Below are positions 42,373-50,676 of a DNA stretch of 64,000 bases, in pieces (position 1 is the first letter of the stretch; each line of letters opens with the position of its first letter). Both the position numbers and the translations under genes were made by a program. Under the pieces are notes generated by a model. It searched no databases. It saw only the letters and a list, made by a program, of their open reading frames with translations, and had not been told where the DNA came from. The DNA is from Polynucleobacter brandtiae (GTDB taxonomy: Bacteria > Pseudomonadota > Gammaproteobacteria > Burkholderiales > Burkholderiaceae). The stretch is from the NCBI RefSeq assembly GCF_002797575.1, contig NZ_PGTX01000003.1, positions 310,001 to 374,000 on the forward strand, given 5' to 3'.

Positions 42373-43505
42373 GCAAAGCTAAGAAATTATTTTTCAGTAT
42401 TTTTTCTGGCTTTGATCGTCAGCTAGGCCTTATTTTACTTGGGTTAGCCGTTGTTGGCTTTATTACTTTTTTATCCGCAAGCCAAAATACACCCGTTCGA
42501 ATTGGGGATGAACTACGTAACCTGGCACTCTCATTTTTGGTCATGTGGATTGTCTCTCGCATTCCTCCTAAGTGGCTAGAAATGGCAGCGATATGGATTT
42601 ATGGAATTGGTGTTGCTTTGCTCGTAGCAGTAGCCATATTTGGACTGATTAAAAAAGGAGCGCGGCGCTGGTTAAATATTGGGTTGATTATTCAGCCCTC
42701 AGAAATTATGAAAATTGCCATGCCACTAATGTTGGCTTGGTATTTTCAAAGACGGGAAGGCATTCTCAAAACTTGGGACTACGGCGTAGCCGCAATTGTT
42801 CTTCTCATTCCAGTAATGTTGATTGCTCGTCAGCCAGACTTAGGCACTGCTTTATTGGTTTTTGCCGCCGGTATGTATGTGATCATTTTGGCAGGCATGC
42901 CGTGGAAATGGATTTTGCCCTTTGTTGGCATTGCTGCGCTTGGAATTGTTCTCATCATTATTTTTGGTAACACTATTTGTGCGCCTGACATTACATGGCC
43001 TTTTGTTCATACCTATCAAAAACATCGTGTCTGCACTTTGCTGGATCCTAGTAGCGATCCCCTCGGTAAAGGATTCCACACCATTCAATCAATGATTGCT
43101 ATCGGCTCTGGTGGTTTTTTTGGCAAGGGCTGGTTTCAAGGAACGCAATCCCACCTTGAGTTTATCCCTGAGAAACATACTGACTTTGTATTTGCTGTTT
43201 TCTCAGAAGAGTTTGGGCTTCTTGGAAATTTAATTTTGTTAGCCTTGTTCTTTGCCCTTGTTAAAAGAGGTTTGGCAATCTCCGCTGGTGCGCCGAATTT
43301 ATTTACTCGCCTATTAGGCGCTTCTGTGACGCTTATTTTCTTTACCTACGCCTTTGTTAATATCGGCATGGTGAGCGGCTTACTGCCGGTCGTAGGCGTT
43401 CCACTTCCCTTTATTAGCTACGGGGGTACTGCTTTAGTCACCCTTGGATTTGGAGCGGGTATATTAATGAGCATTCATCGCCATCGACGACTGGTGCAGA
43501 GCTAA
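42354..43505 (+). CDS. rodA: Rod-shape-determining protein RodA (SEDS glycosyltransferase)
   Basis: Polymerises lipid II into glycan strands. 383 residues, about ten membrane helices. Family segments: RRWLNIGLIIQPSEIMKIAMPLMLAWY, RQPDLGTALLVFAAG (catalytic Asp loop), QGTQSHLEFIPEKHTDFVFAVFSEEFGLLG and PLPFISYGGTALV. Last gene of the shape operon, followed by a bidirectional terminator. Confidence 0.97.
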   Translation: MEKSAISKAKKLFFSIFSGFDRQLGLILLGLAVVGFITFLSASQNTPVRIGDELRNLALSFLVMWIVSRIPPKWLEMAAIWIYGIGVALLVAVAIFGLIKKGARRWLNIGLIIQPSEIMKIAMPLMLAWYFQRREGILKTWDYGVAAIVLLIPVMLIARQPDLGTALLVFAAGMYVIILAGMPWKWILPFVGIAALGIVLIIIFGNTICAPDITWPFVHTYQKHRVCTLLDPSSDPLGKGFHTIQSMIAIGSGGFFGKGWFQGTQSHLEFIPEKHTDFVFAVFSEEFGLLGNLILLALFFALVKRGLAISAGAPNLFTRLLGASVTLIFFTYAFVNIGMVSGLLPVVGVPLPFISYGGTALVTLGFGAGILMSIHRHRRLVQS

Positions 43506-43554
43506 ATAGTATTTTCTGTTTCGGCAGGCGGCTGCTCTAGTTCTTTAAATAACA

Positions 43555-43580
43555 AAAAAGCCCGGCATGCCGGGCTTTTT
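43555..43580. terminator. Bidirectional intrinsic terminator between rodA and the HU gene
   Basis: AAAAAGCCCGGC and GCCGGGCTTTTT form a perfect palindrome with A- and T-runs on the two sides, so it can stop transcription from both convergent genes. Confidence 0.9.
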
Positions 43581-43598
43581 CATTTACAAGAGTAAAGA

Positions 43599-43883
43599 TT
43601 ACTTCTTACGCTTGTTTACTGAATCTTTAAATGCTTTACCAGCTGAGAACTTCACTGTTTTAGCAGCGGCAATTTTGAGTGGCTCGCCAGTTTTTGGGTT
43701 ACGGCCCATACGTGCAGCACGTTTACCAGAAGAGAATGTACCAAAACCGATCAGTTGAACTGAGTCACCTTTAGTAACAGCTTTAATGATAGTTTCGATA
43801 GCGGAATTTAATGCAAATTCAGCTTTAGCTTTTGAGATTTCAGCATCGCCAGCAATCGCTGCGATTAGTTCTGCTTTGTTCAA
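43599..43883 (-). CDS. hupB: HU-family DNA-binding protein
   Basis: Nucleoid-associated histone-like protein of 94 residues. [11 protein letters not shown] at the N terminus, [26 protein letters not shown] arm region with conserved Arg/Pro, and a Lys-rich end. The initiator is TTG, with a strong AAGGAG 6 bases upstream; no ATG fits. Standalone gene. Confidence 0.95.
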   Translation of the reverse strand: MNKAELIAAIAGDAEISKAKAEFALNSAIETIIKAVTKGDSVQLIGFGTFSSGKRAARMGRNPKTGEPLKIAAAKTVKFSAGKAFKDSVNKRKK

Positions 43884-43992
43884 GTGAAACTCCTTATTTA
43901 ATTGATGTCAGCACACATTGCGCTTGATTGATTTTAACCATAAAAAACTACAAAAATATAGTTGCGACACAGCATTTTTTATTATTCCTTTT

Positions 43993-44364
43993 TTATTGCT
44001 CTAAAACGGTGACGCCAGATACAAAATACTCTGTATCGCCAAAACAACTAGAGGGCAATCCAATGTGCTGGTCATACTTGAGGGCTACCTTTTTCCCCAA
44101 ATTATCATTAATTTTCTGTGCAACCGCTAAGTCATGCACCGTAAAGAAGAATTTTTCAGACATCGTTCCAGGCATCGAAACCATAGCTAACTCCCCTTCC
44201 CAGGTCTTGCAAACATAGCCTCGATTTGAGAATTTTTGCACATAGCCAGCACGCTCGCCACTGCCATAGCTCCAATTGAGCATAATCCAGGTATAGGCAG
44301 CCAGGCCAAGCGAGCCGACTAAAACCAGGCTTAAAAGCCATTTAATGAATGTTTTCATTCCCAT
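43993..44364 (-). CDS. Conserved membrane-anchored protein of unknown function
   Basis: 123 residues with one N-terminal membrane helix (about 6-28) and a periplasmic part starting YGSGERAGYVQKFSNRGYVCKTWEGEL. This block recurs in a widespread uncharacterised family that I recall as sometimes mislabelled 6-phosphogluconate dehydrogenase; it has no dehydrogenase features. Two cysteines (VCKTWEG and SSCFGD) may form a disulfide. Isolated between HU and the LpxO-like gene. Confidence 0.75.
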   Translation of the reverse strand: MGMKTFIKWLLSLVLVGSLGLAAYTWIMLNWSYGSGERAGYVQKFSNRGYVCKTWEGELAMVSMPGTMSEKFFFTVHDLAVAQKINDNLGKKVALKYDQHIGLPSSCFGDTEYFVSGVTVLEQ

Positions 44365-44517
44365 TTCCTCTTTAGATCAGTAAAGAGCCCCATCTTGACG
44401 CTTCTATTTAGGGCCTCAACAGTGTTGTTCAGTATATGGGTAAATAGGCTAAAAATAGGCTGAGAACGCTTGAGCATTCAAATAAAATATGAGCATTAGT
44501 ACCCATTGGTAAACTTT

Positions 44518-45420
44518 ATGCAAATACGTCACCTGATTTTTTTTATCTTCATACTGTCCGCTATTTATGTCTATTACAGAGGCAAAGTGCGGTTCGGTAT
44601 AGTTCGTTCTTTGATGGATTATCAGGTGCTGTTAGCCCCCATCAATTGCCTGCTTTATCTGTTTTCGAAAACCAAGGCGGGCGCCTATATTCCAACCAAA
44701 GATTTTCCAGAAATGCAGCTGATTCAGAATAATTGGGAAATCATTCGAGACGAAGCTCTTGCCCTAAACGCCGATGGCGCTATTGCGGTGGCTACCGGGT
44801 ACAACGATATTGGATTTAACTCTTTCTTTAGAACGGGATGGAAGCGCTTTCATCTCTATTGGTATGGCAAAGAAATGCCCTCTGCTCAAGCAAGTTGCCC
44901 AAAAACAGTGGCAATTCTGAAAGCGATTCCCTCAGTTAAGGCAGCCATGTTTGCCTCTTTGCCGCCAGGAGCAACCTTAGTACGCCATAGGGATCCTTAT
45001 GCAGGCTCCTTGCGTTATCACATTGGCCTAGTAACCCCCAATGATCCTCAATGCTTTATTGATGTGGATGGAGAGCGCTATTACTGGAAGGATGGCGAGG
45101 CCGTCATGTTTGATGAAACCTATATTCACTTTGCGGCAAACGAAACAGATCATCAGCGCATTGTGTTGTTTTGCGACATAGAACGTCCTGTCTATACCAA
45201 GCCGATGCAACTTTTTAACCGCTGGTTTGGGCGCTATGTAATGAGTGCTGCAGCCTCTCAGAATGTGGAGGGCGAGAAGGTTGGGCTTGTAAACGTTCTC
45301 TTTAAGTATTTTTACCACCTAAGAGCGCAGGCAAAAAAACTAAAAGCCAAACACCGTAGCGTCTATTACCTTGGAAAATGGGTGCTTATTTTAGGAATCT
45401 TGTGGGCAATCTTTTGGTGA
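44518..45420 (+). CDS. lpxO: Aspartyl/asparaginyl beta-hydroxylase family protein, LpxO-like
   Basis: An iron/2-oxoglutarate oxygenase anchored in the inner membrane; LpxO adds a 2-hydroxyl to lipid A acyl chains. 300 residues from ATG 44518 (a TTG lies four codons upstream). Membrane helix near residues 5-20 and a C-terminal hydrophobic end (about 285-300). Iron ligands in VRHRDPYAGSLRYHIGL (His, Asp) and DETYIHFAANETDHQRIVLFCD (His); Arg for 2-oxoglutarate follows. The LpxO name is inferred from architecture; a second lipid A-type enzyme is encoded 1 kb away. Confidence 0.8.
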   Translation: MQIRHLIFFIFILSAIYVYYRGKVRFGIVRSLMDYQVLLAPINCLLYLFSKTKAGAYIPTKDFPEMQLIQNNWEIIRDEALALNADGAIAVATGYNDIGFNSFFRTGWKRFHLYWYGKEMPSAQASCPKTVAILKAIPSVKAAMFASLPPGATLVRHRDPYAGSLRYHIGLVTPNDPQCFIDVDGERYYWKDGEAVMFDETYIHFAANETDHQRIVLFCDIERPVYTKPMQLFNRWFGRYVMSAAASQNVEGEKVGLVNVLFKYFYHLRAQAKKLKAKHRSVYYLGKWVLILGILWAIFW

Positions 45421-45423
45421 GTC

Positions 45424-45720
45424 CTAAGGCCCCAGGATTTGAATAATCTGCTCTGGGGTGATTGAGCCCCAGATTTCCAGCCGCTTCTGACGACTATTTT
45501 GTCCAGACAAAAACTGAATTTGCTTTTGAGGAATTCTGAGTTGTTTTGAAAGCCAGGCCAATAGCATTTCATTAGCCTGATTTTCTGAAGCCGGCGCTTG
45601 CAGGGATATCTTCAAGCAGCCATCATGCAAACCGACGACCTTAGTCAGTTTTGCTCCTGGCTGGCAATGCAAATTGAGCACAATTCCGCCGGGTGTTTGT
45701 TTTAACCAAATAGGGTTCAT
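45424..45720 (-). CDS. DUF167 family protein (YggU-like)
   Basis: A 98-residue protein with the family pattern LNLHCQPGAKLTKVVGLHDGCLKISLQAPASENQANEMLLAWL, followed by PQKQIQFLSGQNSRQKRL. Function unknown. ATG 45720 is preferred to the adjacent TTG. Convergent with the LpxO-like gene (3 bases apart) and divergent from the carbonic anhydrase gene. Confidence 0.88.
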   Translation of the reverse strand: MNPIWLKQTPGGIVLNLHCQPGAKLTKVVGLHDGCLKISLQAPASENQANEMLLAWLSKQLRIPQKQIQFLSGQNSRQKRLEIWGSITPEQIIQILGP

Positions 45721-45742
45721 CAAAGTACTTTAAACTCAAAAG

Positions 45743-46408
45743 ATGATTATGAAGAACTCTTCCGCTTTAGACCACCTATTTGACAATAATCGCGAATGGG
45801 CAAGCAGCATGGTTGCACAAGATCCCGATTTTTTCAAACGCTTGGTAGCACAGCAAGCTCCAGAGTATTTATGGATTGGCTGCTCCGACAGCCGCGTTCC
45901 CGCCAATGAGATCGTCAATTTAGAGCCGGGGGAACTGTTTGTTCATCGCAACGTTGCTAATGTTGTTGTTCATACAGATCTCAACTGTTTATCGGTTATT
46001 CAGTTTGCAATTGACTTACTAAAGGTGAAGCATATTTTAGTTGTGGGTCACTATGGCTGCTCTGGCGTCCATGCGGCACTTGCTGATAAGCGCATTGGAT
46101 TGGCGGACAATTGGCTAAGGCACGTGAAGGATGTTCACCAAAAACATGAGCGCTATCTTGGTGAGGCAATACCTACCCCTAAACGCCAAGATCGTTTGTG
46201 TGAGCTCAATGTTATCGAGCAAGTGGTGAACGTTTGCGAAACTACTATCGTCCAAGATGCCTGGGCTAGAGGTCAAGAGCTCACCGTACACGGCTGGGCC
46301 TATCGACTTGAAACTGGTCTGGTAAACGATTTGGGAATGTCGATTAACTCTTCCGATGAAATGAACGCTCGCTACGCCACATCGTTAACGCGCTATCAAG
46401 CCACATAA
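45743..46408 (+). CDS. can: Beta-class carbonic anhydrase
   Basis: Interconverts carbon dioxide and bicarbonate, supplying carboxylases. 221 residues. Zinc ligands and active site: WIGCSDSRVPANEIV (Cys, Asp-Arg dyad) and VVGHYGCSGVHAAL (His, Cys). Initiation may be at ATG1 or at Met3. The stop is one base from the start of the acyltransferase gene. Confidence 0.95.
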   Translation: MIMKNSSALDHLFDNNREWASSMVAQDPDFFKRLVAQQAPEYLWIGCSDSRVPANEIVNLEPGELFVHRNVANVVVHTDLNCLSVIQFAIDLLKVKHILVVGHYGCSGVHAALADKRIGLADNWLRHVKDVHQKHERYLGEAIPTPKRQDRLCELNVIEQVVNVCETTIVQDAWARGQELTVHGWAYRLETGLVNDLGMSINSSDEMNARYATSLTRYQAT

Positions 46409-46409
46409 A

Positions 46410-47303
46410 TTGATCTTGTTTAGCAATTTCTCTAACTACCTAAGTGTTGCCGTACTAAGAATCCTGGTAGCGCTACCCTATGAGGTTTTAGTCCGACTTG
46501 GCTATGGCTTAGGCTTTCTGATGGCACTGATACCAAGTGAACGTAATCGGGTAGTACAAACAAATCTCGCGCTCTGCTTTCCAGAATTAAGCGCTCAAAA
46601 AATAAATGGGCTACGTAAGCAACATTGGCGGTTGTTAGGAAGAAGCTTAGTCGAGAAAAGTATTATTTGGCTTGGCACTAAAAAACAACTTGCTGAAATG
46701 ATTGAGGTCCAATCGGAAGTTGATCTTTGTGATAGGCAGCCTCGTATTCTAGTGAACATGCATTTTGTCGGAATTGAAGGCAGCATTATCTTAAGTGCCC
46801 TTGCGCAAGAAAAAGGATGGCCACGTACCTCAGGATTTTTTCAAAGAATGAAAAATCCTTTCTTTAATAAAAAAATTATTGCATGGCGTAACCGTTTTGG
46901 CGGGAACTCCATTGATCGCCAAGGCAATACTATTGCGCTCATCCGAGAGATCCGCAAAGGTAGCTTCATCATCATTGCCCCAGATATCGATTTAGGTCTA
47001 AAAGATTCTACTTTCGTACCTTTTTTTAATATTCAGACCAATACCATTACTGCTGTTTCAAGATTAGCCAAAATAACTGGCGCCCAAGTCTGCATGATGA
47101 TCACCACCCTGAAACCAGATGGGCTTGGTTATATTTGCCATATCAGTAGACCTCTCAAGAATTTTCCTAGCGATGATCCTGTGGTCGACACCGCAAGACT
47201 GAATCAAATCTTTGAGGCAGAAATTCGTTTAAGGCCAGCTCAATACTATTGGGTCCATAAACGGTTTAAAAACCGCCCATTGAATGAGGCAAGCCCGTAT
47301 TAA
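46410..47303 (+). CDS. Lysophospholipid acyltransferase, LpxL/HtrB family (second copy)
   Basis: A 297-residue inner-membrane acyltransferase of the lipid A late-acyltransferase family. The catalytic HX4E box reads VNMHFVGIEGSI; later GSFIIIAPDIDLGLKDSTFVPFF corresponds to the family's PDQ-type block. Start TTG at 46410; no ATG near the right position. Diverged from the copy at 23 kb (different box context), so they probably add different chains. Downstream of carbonic anhydrase, probably co-transcribed. Confidence 0.85.
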   Translation: MILFSNFSNYLSVAVLRILVALPYEVLVRLGYGLGFLMALIPSERNRVVQTNLALCFPELSAQKINGLRKQHWRLLGRSLVEKSIIWLGTKKQLAEMIEVQSEVDLCDRQPRILVNMHFVGIEGSIILSALAQEKGWPRTSGFFQRMKNPFFNKKIIAWRNRFGGNSIDRQGNTIALIREIRKGSFIIIAPDIDLGLKDSTFVPFFNIQTNTITAVSRLAKITGAQVCMMITTLKPDGLGYICHISRPLKNFPSDDPVVDTARLNQIFEAEIRLRPAQYYWVHKRFKNRPLNEASPY

Positions 47304-47343
47304 TCTTGCCCTGCCAGCAATCAAGTAGACCTAAATAAGGCAC

Positions 47344-48099
47344 TTGCCTGATAATGTGAAGATGGAAGAAAAAGTTCGTGTATCAAAGCTTTTATCAGAA
47401 TTAGGTCTTTGCTCTCGTCGCGAGGCAGATTCCTATATTGAGCAGGGCTTAGTGACTGTTGACGGCGAAGTTGTCAGTGAACTAGGCTCGCGCGCCTTTC
47501 GCAATCAAAAGATTGAGCTGCAGTCTGGTGCCAAGGTACAGCAAGCATCTCGAATTACGGTGATTCTTAATAAACCCGTAGGCTTTATCTCGCACTTTGA
47601 TGATGAGCAGGAGTATCAGCCCGCTGCATCCCTCATTACCCCTGAAAACTACTTTCCTAGCCCCTTGGATAGGGGCCGCAGCCCTCGCTTTAATACACGA
47701 GGGCTTGCACCTGCCGGTCGTCTAGACATTGATTCCACTGGAATGCTAGTGTTGACGCAAGACGGTCGCATTGCCAAGCTCCTGATTGGGGAAAATAGCC
47801 CCATTGAAAAAGAATACTTAGTACGAGTAGAGGGTGCGCTCTCTTTTGATGATTTGGACCGCCTCAAGCATGGCCTTGAGTTGGATGGGGTCACCCTTAA
47901 ACCCGCTCAAGTGAGCTGGCAGAATGAGGATCAACTCCGTTTTGTGTTGCGGGAAGGCCGTAAGCGTCAGATTCGTCGCATGTGCGAAATGGTCGGCCTA
48001 AAAGTGCTTGGCCTAAAACGGGTTCGCATGGGGCGTCTCTCCTTGGGGCCACTCCCCCCTGGAAAATGGCGCTTTGTCAGGCCCGATGAGCAGTTTTAA
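47344..48099 (+). CDS. RsuA/RluB/E/F-family pseudouridine synthase
   Basis: Isomerises uridines in rRNA. 251 residues: S4 RNA-binding domain (about 10-60; RVSKLLSELGLCSRREADSYIEQG), then the synthase core with catalytic Asp in GLAPAGRLDIDSTGMLVLTQDG and EGRKRQIRRMCEMVGLKVLGLKR. Closest in feel to RluF/RluB but the target base cannot be assigned. Start TTG 47344, or GTG 47356/ATG 47362. Followed within 15 bases by the prfC promoter. Confidence 0.9.
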   Translation: MPDNVKMEEKVRVSKLLSELGLCSRREADSYIEQGLVTVDGEVVSELGSRAFRNQKIELQSGAKVQQASRITVILNKPVGFISHFDDEQEYQPAASLITPENYFPSPLDRGRSPRFNTRGLAPAGRLDIDSTGMLVLTQDGRIAKLLIGENSPIEKEYLVRVEGALSFDDLDRLKHGLELDGVTLKPAQVSWQNEDQLRFVLREGRKRQIRRMCEMVGLKVLGLKRVRMGRLSLGPLPPGKWRFVRPDEQF

Positions 48100-48119
48100 A
48101 CACGGTGCCCGCTTATAAT
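48091..48119 (+). promoter_or_regulatory. Predicted prfC promoter
   Basis: A consensus TATAAT at 48114-48119, with a weak CAGTTT at a 17-base spacing, overlapping the stop codon of the pseudouridine synthase gene. Transcription would begin near 48125, leaving about 20-25 nt before the probable AUU/AUC start of prfC. Confidence 0.45.
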
Positions 48120-48149
48120 TCTGTCTACTAGAATAAGCGCAGAATTACC

Positions 48150-49778
48150 ATCGATACCATCTCCACCAGCACTCCAGGCGCAGAAGTCCTTAGGCGTCGC
48201 AGCTTTGCCATCATCTCCCATCCAGATGCTGGAAAGACCACCCTCACAGAAAAATTATTGCTGTACGCAGGCGCCATCCAAATTGCCGGTAGCGTAAAGG
48301 CACGCAAAGCCAGTAGACATGCTACTTCAGACTGGATGGAGATAGAAAAGCAGCGGGGCATTTCTGTTGCCAGCTCAGTCATGCAAATGGAGTATCGAGA
48401 CTGCATTATTAATTTGCTCGATACCCCCGGACACCAAGATTTTTCAGAAGATACCTATCGCGTATTGACTGCAGTCGACTCCGCGCTGATGGTCATTGAT
48501 GCCGCGAATGGTGTTGAGTCACAGACCTTGCGCTTGCTAGAGGTTTGTCGCGCCAGAAATACGCCTATCGTGACTTTTATTAATAAGATGGATCGCGAAG
48601 TCAAACCGCCCATGGAACTCATGGATGAAATCGAAACGGCGCTTGGCATTGAAGTAGTCCCTTTTACCTGGCCAGTAGGCATGGGAAGATCTTTTGCTGG
48701 CGTAATCGACATTGCCAAAATGCAAATGCGCATGTTTAAATCCGGCGAAGATCGTGTCACTGAAGATTCGCACGTCATTATTGATGTTAATGATCCCGCC
48801 CTTAAAGAGCGCTTAGGCACTGATCTAGAAAATGCACTAGCCGAAGTAGAGCTCATTAAGAATGCGATGCCCGCGTTTAACCGTGAAGCATTTTTGGCGG
48901 GCCGTCAGTCGCCCGTATTTTTTGGCTCTGCCATCAATAACTTTGGTGTTAGAGAGATTCTAAATACTCTGGTTGAGTTAGCGCCCTCACCAGGATCCCG
49001 AAAAGCGCTACAAAGAGAAGTAAGCCCTGCTGAAAATAAATTCACGGCGGTGGTCTTTAAAATTCAGGCCAATATGGATCCTGCGCATCGTGACCGCGTT
49101 GCGTTTTTACGCATCTGCTCTGGGCATTTCAAACGCAGCATGAAGCTCAAGATTTGTCGCAATGGTAAAGAGGTGCGCACGAATAACGCGCTCTCATTTT
49201 TATCCCAACGTCGCGATATTTTGGATGAGGCCTTTCCAGGCGACATCATTGGACTGCCTAACCATGGACTGCTTAGACTGGGTGATACGCTGACTGAAGG
49301 AGAGCAGCTGCAATTTACTGGTTTACCATTTTTTGCCCCTGAAATATTTCGCATGGTTGAATCCGCTGATCCCTTGCGCTCTAAACAGCTTCGTACAGGA
49401 CTCATGCAGCTAGGCGAAGAAGGCGCTATTCAAGTGTTTCGCCCCATGATGGGTGGAACAATGCTGCTGGGTGCATTTGGACAACTTCAATTTGAAGTTG
49501 TTAGCCACCGCCTACAAAGCGAGTATGGGGCTGAGGTACGCTTACTACCGGCACGATACAACCTTGCACGCTGGGTTAGCTCTGATGATCCTGTTGCATT
49601 AAAGAAATTCATTCAAGAAAATATCCACCGCATCGCGGAAGATGTTGTAGGGGCCTCTGTTTTTTTAGCTTCGCACAAATCCGAGCTTGATGTAGCCCAA
49701 CAGCGCTGGGAATCTATTCAGTTCCATGCCTTAAGAGAGCATGCTGGCCTGATCTATCAATCCGACCTATCTGGCTAA
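48150..49778 (+). CDS. prfC: Peptide chain release factor 3, apparently initiated at a non-canonical codon
   Basis: GTPase that recycles RF1/RF2 from ribosomes. G1 SHPDAGKTTLTEKL (from 48216), G3 LDTPGHQDF, G4 FINKMDRE, then domain II and the RF3 C-terminal domain (LARWVSSDD near the end). The frame is open from a stop at 48129 but holds no ATG, GTG or TTG before TTG 48258, which would cut off the P-loop. Candidate starts are ATT 48144, ATC 48150 or ATC 48159; 48150 gives 542 residues (E. coli 529). No strong ribosome binding site. Rest of the gene is intact. Confidence 0.88.
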   Translation: MDTISTSTPGAEVLRRRSFAIISHPDAGKTTLTEKLLLYAGAIQIAGSVKARKASRHATSDWMEIEKQRGISVASSVMQMEYRDCIINLLDTPGHQDFSEDTYRVLTAVDSALMVIDAANGVESQTLRLLEVCRARNTPIVTFINKMDREVKPPMELMDEIETALGIEVVPFTWPVGMGRSFAGVIDIAKMQMRMFKSGEDRVTEDSHVIIDVNDPALKERLGTDLENALAEVELIKNAMPAFNREAFLAGRQSPVFFGSAINNFGVREILNTLVELAPSPGSRKALQREVSPAENKFTAVVFKIQANMDPAHRDRVAFLRICSGHFKRSMKLKICRNGKEVRTNNALSFLSQRRDILDEAFPGDIIGLPNHGLLRLGDTLTEGEQLQFTGLPFFAPEIFRMVESADPLRSKQLRTGLMQLGEEGAIQVFRPMMGGTMLLGAFGQLQFEVVSHRLQSEYGAEVRLLPARYNLARWVSSDDPVALKKFIQENIHRIAEDVVGASVFLASHKSELDVAQQRWESIQFHALREHAGLIYQSDLSG

Positions 49779-49780
49779 AT

Positions 49781-50029
49781 TTAACGCGGTGCCTGGTTAG
49801 CAAAACGGCAATCAAATACCGCTACCAAGGCAGTGTCATTTTTTCTAAAGGTGGCAAGCTTGCCATATTGAGCGCAATAAGCATTTGCTTGCTGAGTTAA
49901 CGATGCAATAGAAGCGCCATCACTATTGAAAAAAGTGACGTGATCTGAATCTGATGCGTCTGTATAAACTGCCGCACAAGCACTTAAGCCGAACATTAAA
50001 ACCAACAGCGAAATTATTAAACGCTTCAT
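49781..50029 (-). CDS. Small putative lipoprotein
   Basis: 82 residues. Signal peptide MKRLIISLLVLMFGLSAC with lipobox LSAC at 15-18, then about 64 residues including two cysteines (YCAQYGK and VFDCRF). Family not recognised. It is convergent with prfC (2 bases from its stop) and 11 bases downstream of the DUF2798 gene. ATG start. Confidence 0.7.
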   Translation of the reverse strand: MKRLIISLLVLMFGLSACAAVYTDASDSDHVTFFNSDGASIASLTQQANAYCAQYGKLATFRKNDTALVAVFDCRFANQAPR

Positions 50030-50040
50030 CCTAAATCTTT

Positions 50041-50268
50041 CTAATGTGTTAACTTTTCTACAATTCTGGCAGTGAGCTTGCTAGCAAAAGACCGAAAGGC
50101 CAATATTCCTATTATGGCAACAGGATAGGCAAAGACCCACACTTCAAGCCAAACCCATAGAAAATTCTCAGCTGACCCTACCCGCACGAATGTAGTGACC
50201 AATGTAATAGTGAAAGACATTAACGCACCCATAATGAGCGCGAAAATAAGATTTGGAATATTAGGCAT
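50041..50268 (-). CDS. DUF2798-like small membrane protein
   Basis: 75 residues with two membrane helices (about 6-27 and 41-61); text such as FALIMGALMSFTITLVTTF and VWLEVWVFAYPVAI matches the DUF2798 family as I remember it. Function unknown. ATG start. Same strand as the small lipoprotein gene. Confidence 0.7.
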   Translation of the reverse strand: MPNIPNLIFALIMGALMSFTITLVTTFVRVGSAENFLWVWLEVWVFAYPVAIIGILAFRSFASKLTARIVEKLTH

Positions 50269-50394
50269 CCGGTAATCATAGCGCTTGAACGGCTTAGCTG
50301 TTATTCTGAATCGTGATCACTATTCCGCGCCCTAGTCAGGGGGGTTTTTGAGTAGACTCAGAAATCCATCATTTCAACTCCCTAGGAAAACTAT

Positions 50395-50622
50395 ATGGCT
50401 GCCGGCCAAAATCAAAGAAATAGAAAAAACGATTCCATGCTTACTAAAACTGGTAAAGCCAGATTAGGCCCACTCAATGCTGCGCAATTAACAAAATTGC
50501 TTGACTCCAGCAGCAAGCCTAAAGAAAAGGGCAAAATTCAGCGCGCCCTGAACAAAAGAGGGCCGATAGCTGTTGCCCCTGCTCCAACCCCAGCAGCAAC
50601 AGAGTCAGCACCAGCAGCGTAA
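50395..50622 (+). CDS. Small basic protein with Ala/Pro-rich tail, unknown function
   Basis: 75 residues: a Lys/Arg/Asn-rich N-terminal two thirds (LTKTGKARLGPLNAAQLTKLLD, KGKIQRALNKRG) and a tail of Ala-Pro-Thr. Soluble; composition suggests nucleic-acid or ribosome contact, but no family is recognised. ATG with AGGA about 7 bases upstream, and a terminator directly after the stop, so it looks like a real single-gene unit. Confidence 0.65.
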   Translation: MAAGQNQRNRKNDSMLTKTGKARLGPLNAAQLTKLLDSSSKPKEKGKIQRALNKRGPIAVAPAPTPAATESAPAA

Positions 50623-50630
50623 TAGATCGA

Positions 50631-50656
50631 CCCCAAAAGTACCTTGGGGTTTTTTC
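50631..50656 (+). terminator. Intrinsic terminator
   Basis: CCCCAA and TTGGGG form a stem with a 7-base loop, followed by seven T. It ends the transcript of the small basic protein gene. Confidence 0.85.
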
Positions 50657-50676
50657 TTGGGTAATATGCTTTAAAT

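Noticed and set aside
48258..49778. prfC starting at TTG 48258
   Set aside because: This would delete the P-loop (HPDAGKTT) that is clearly encoded just upstream in the same frame, so the protein could not bind GTP.
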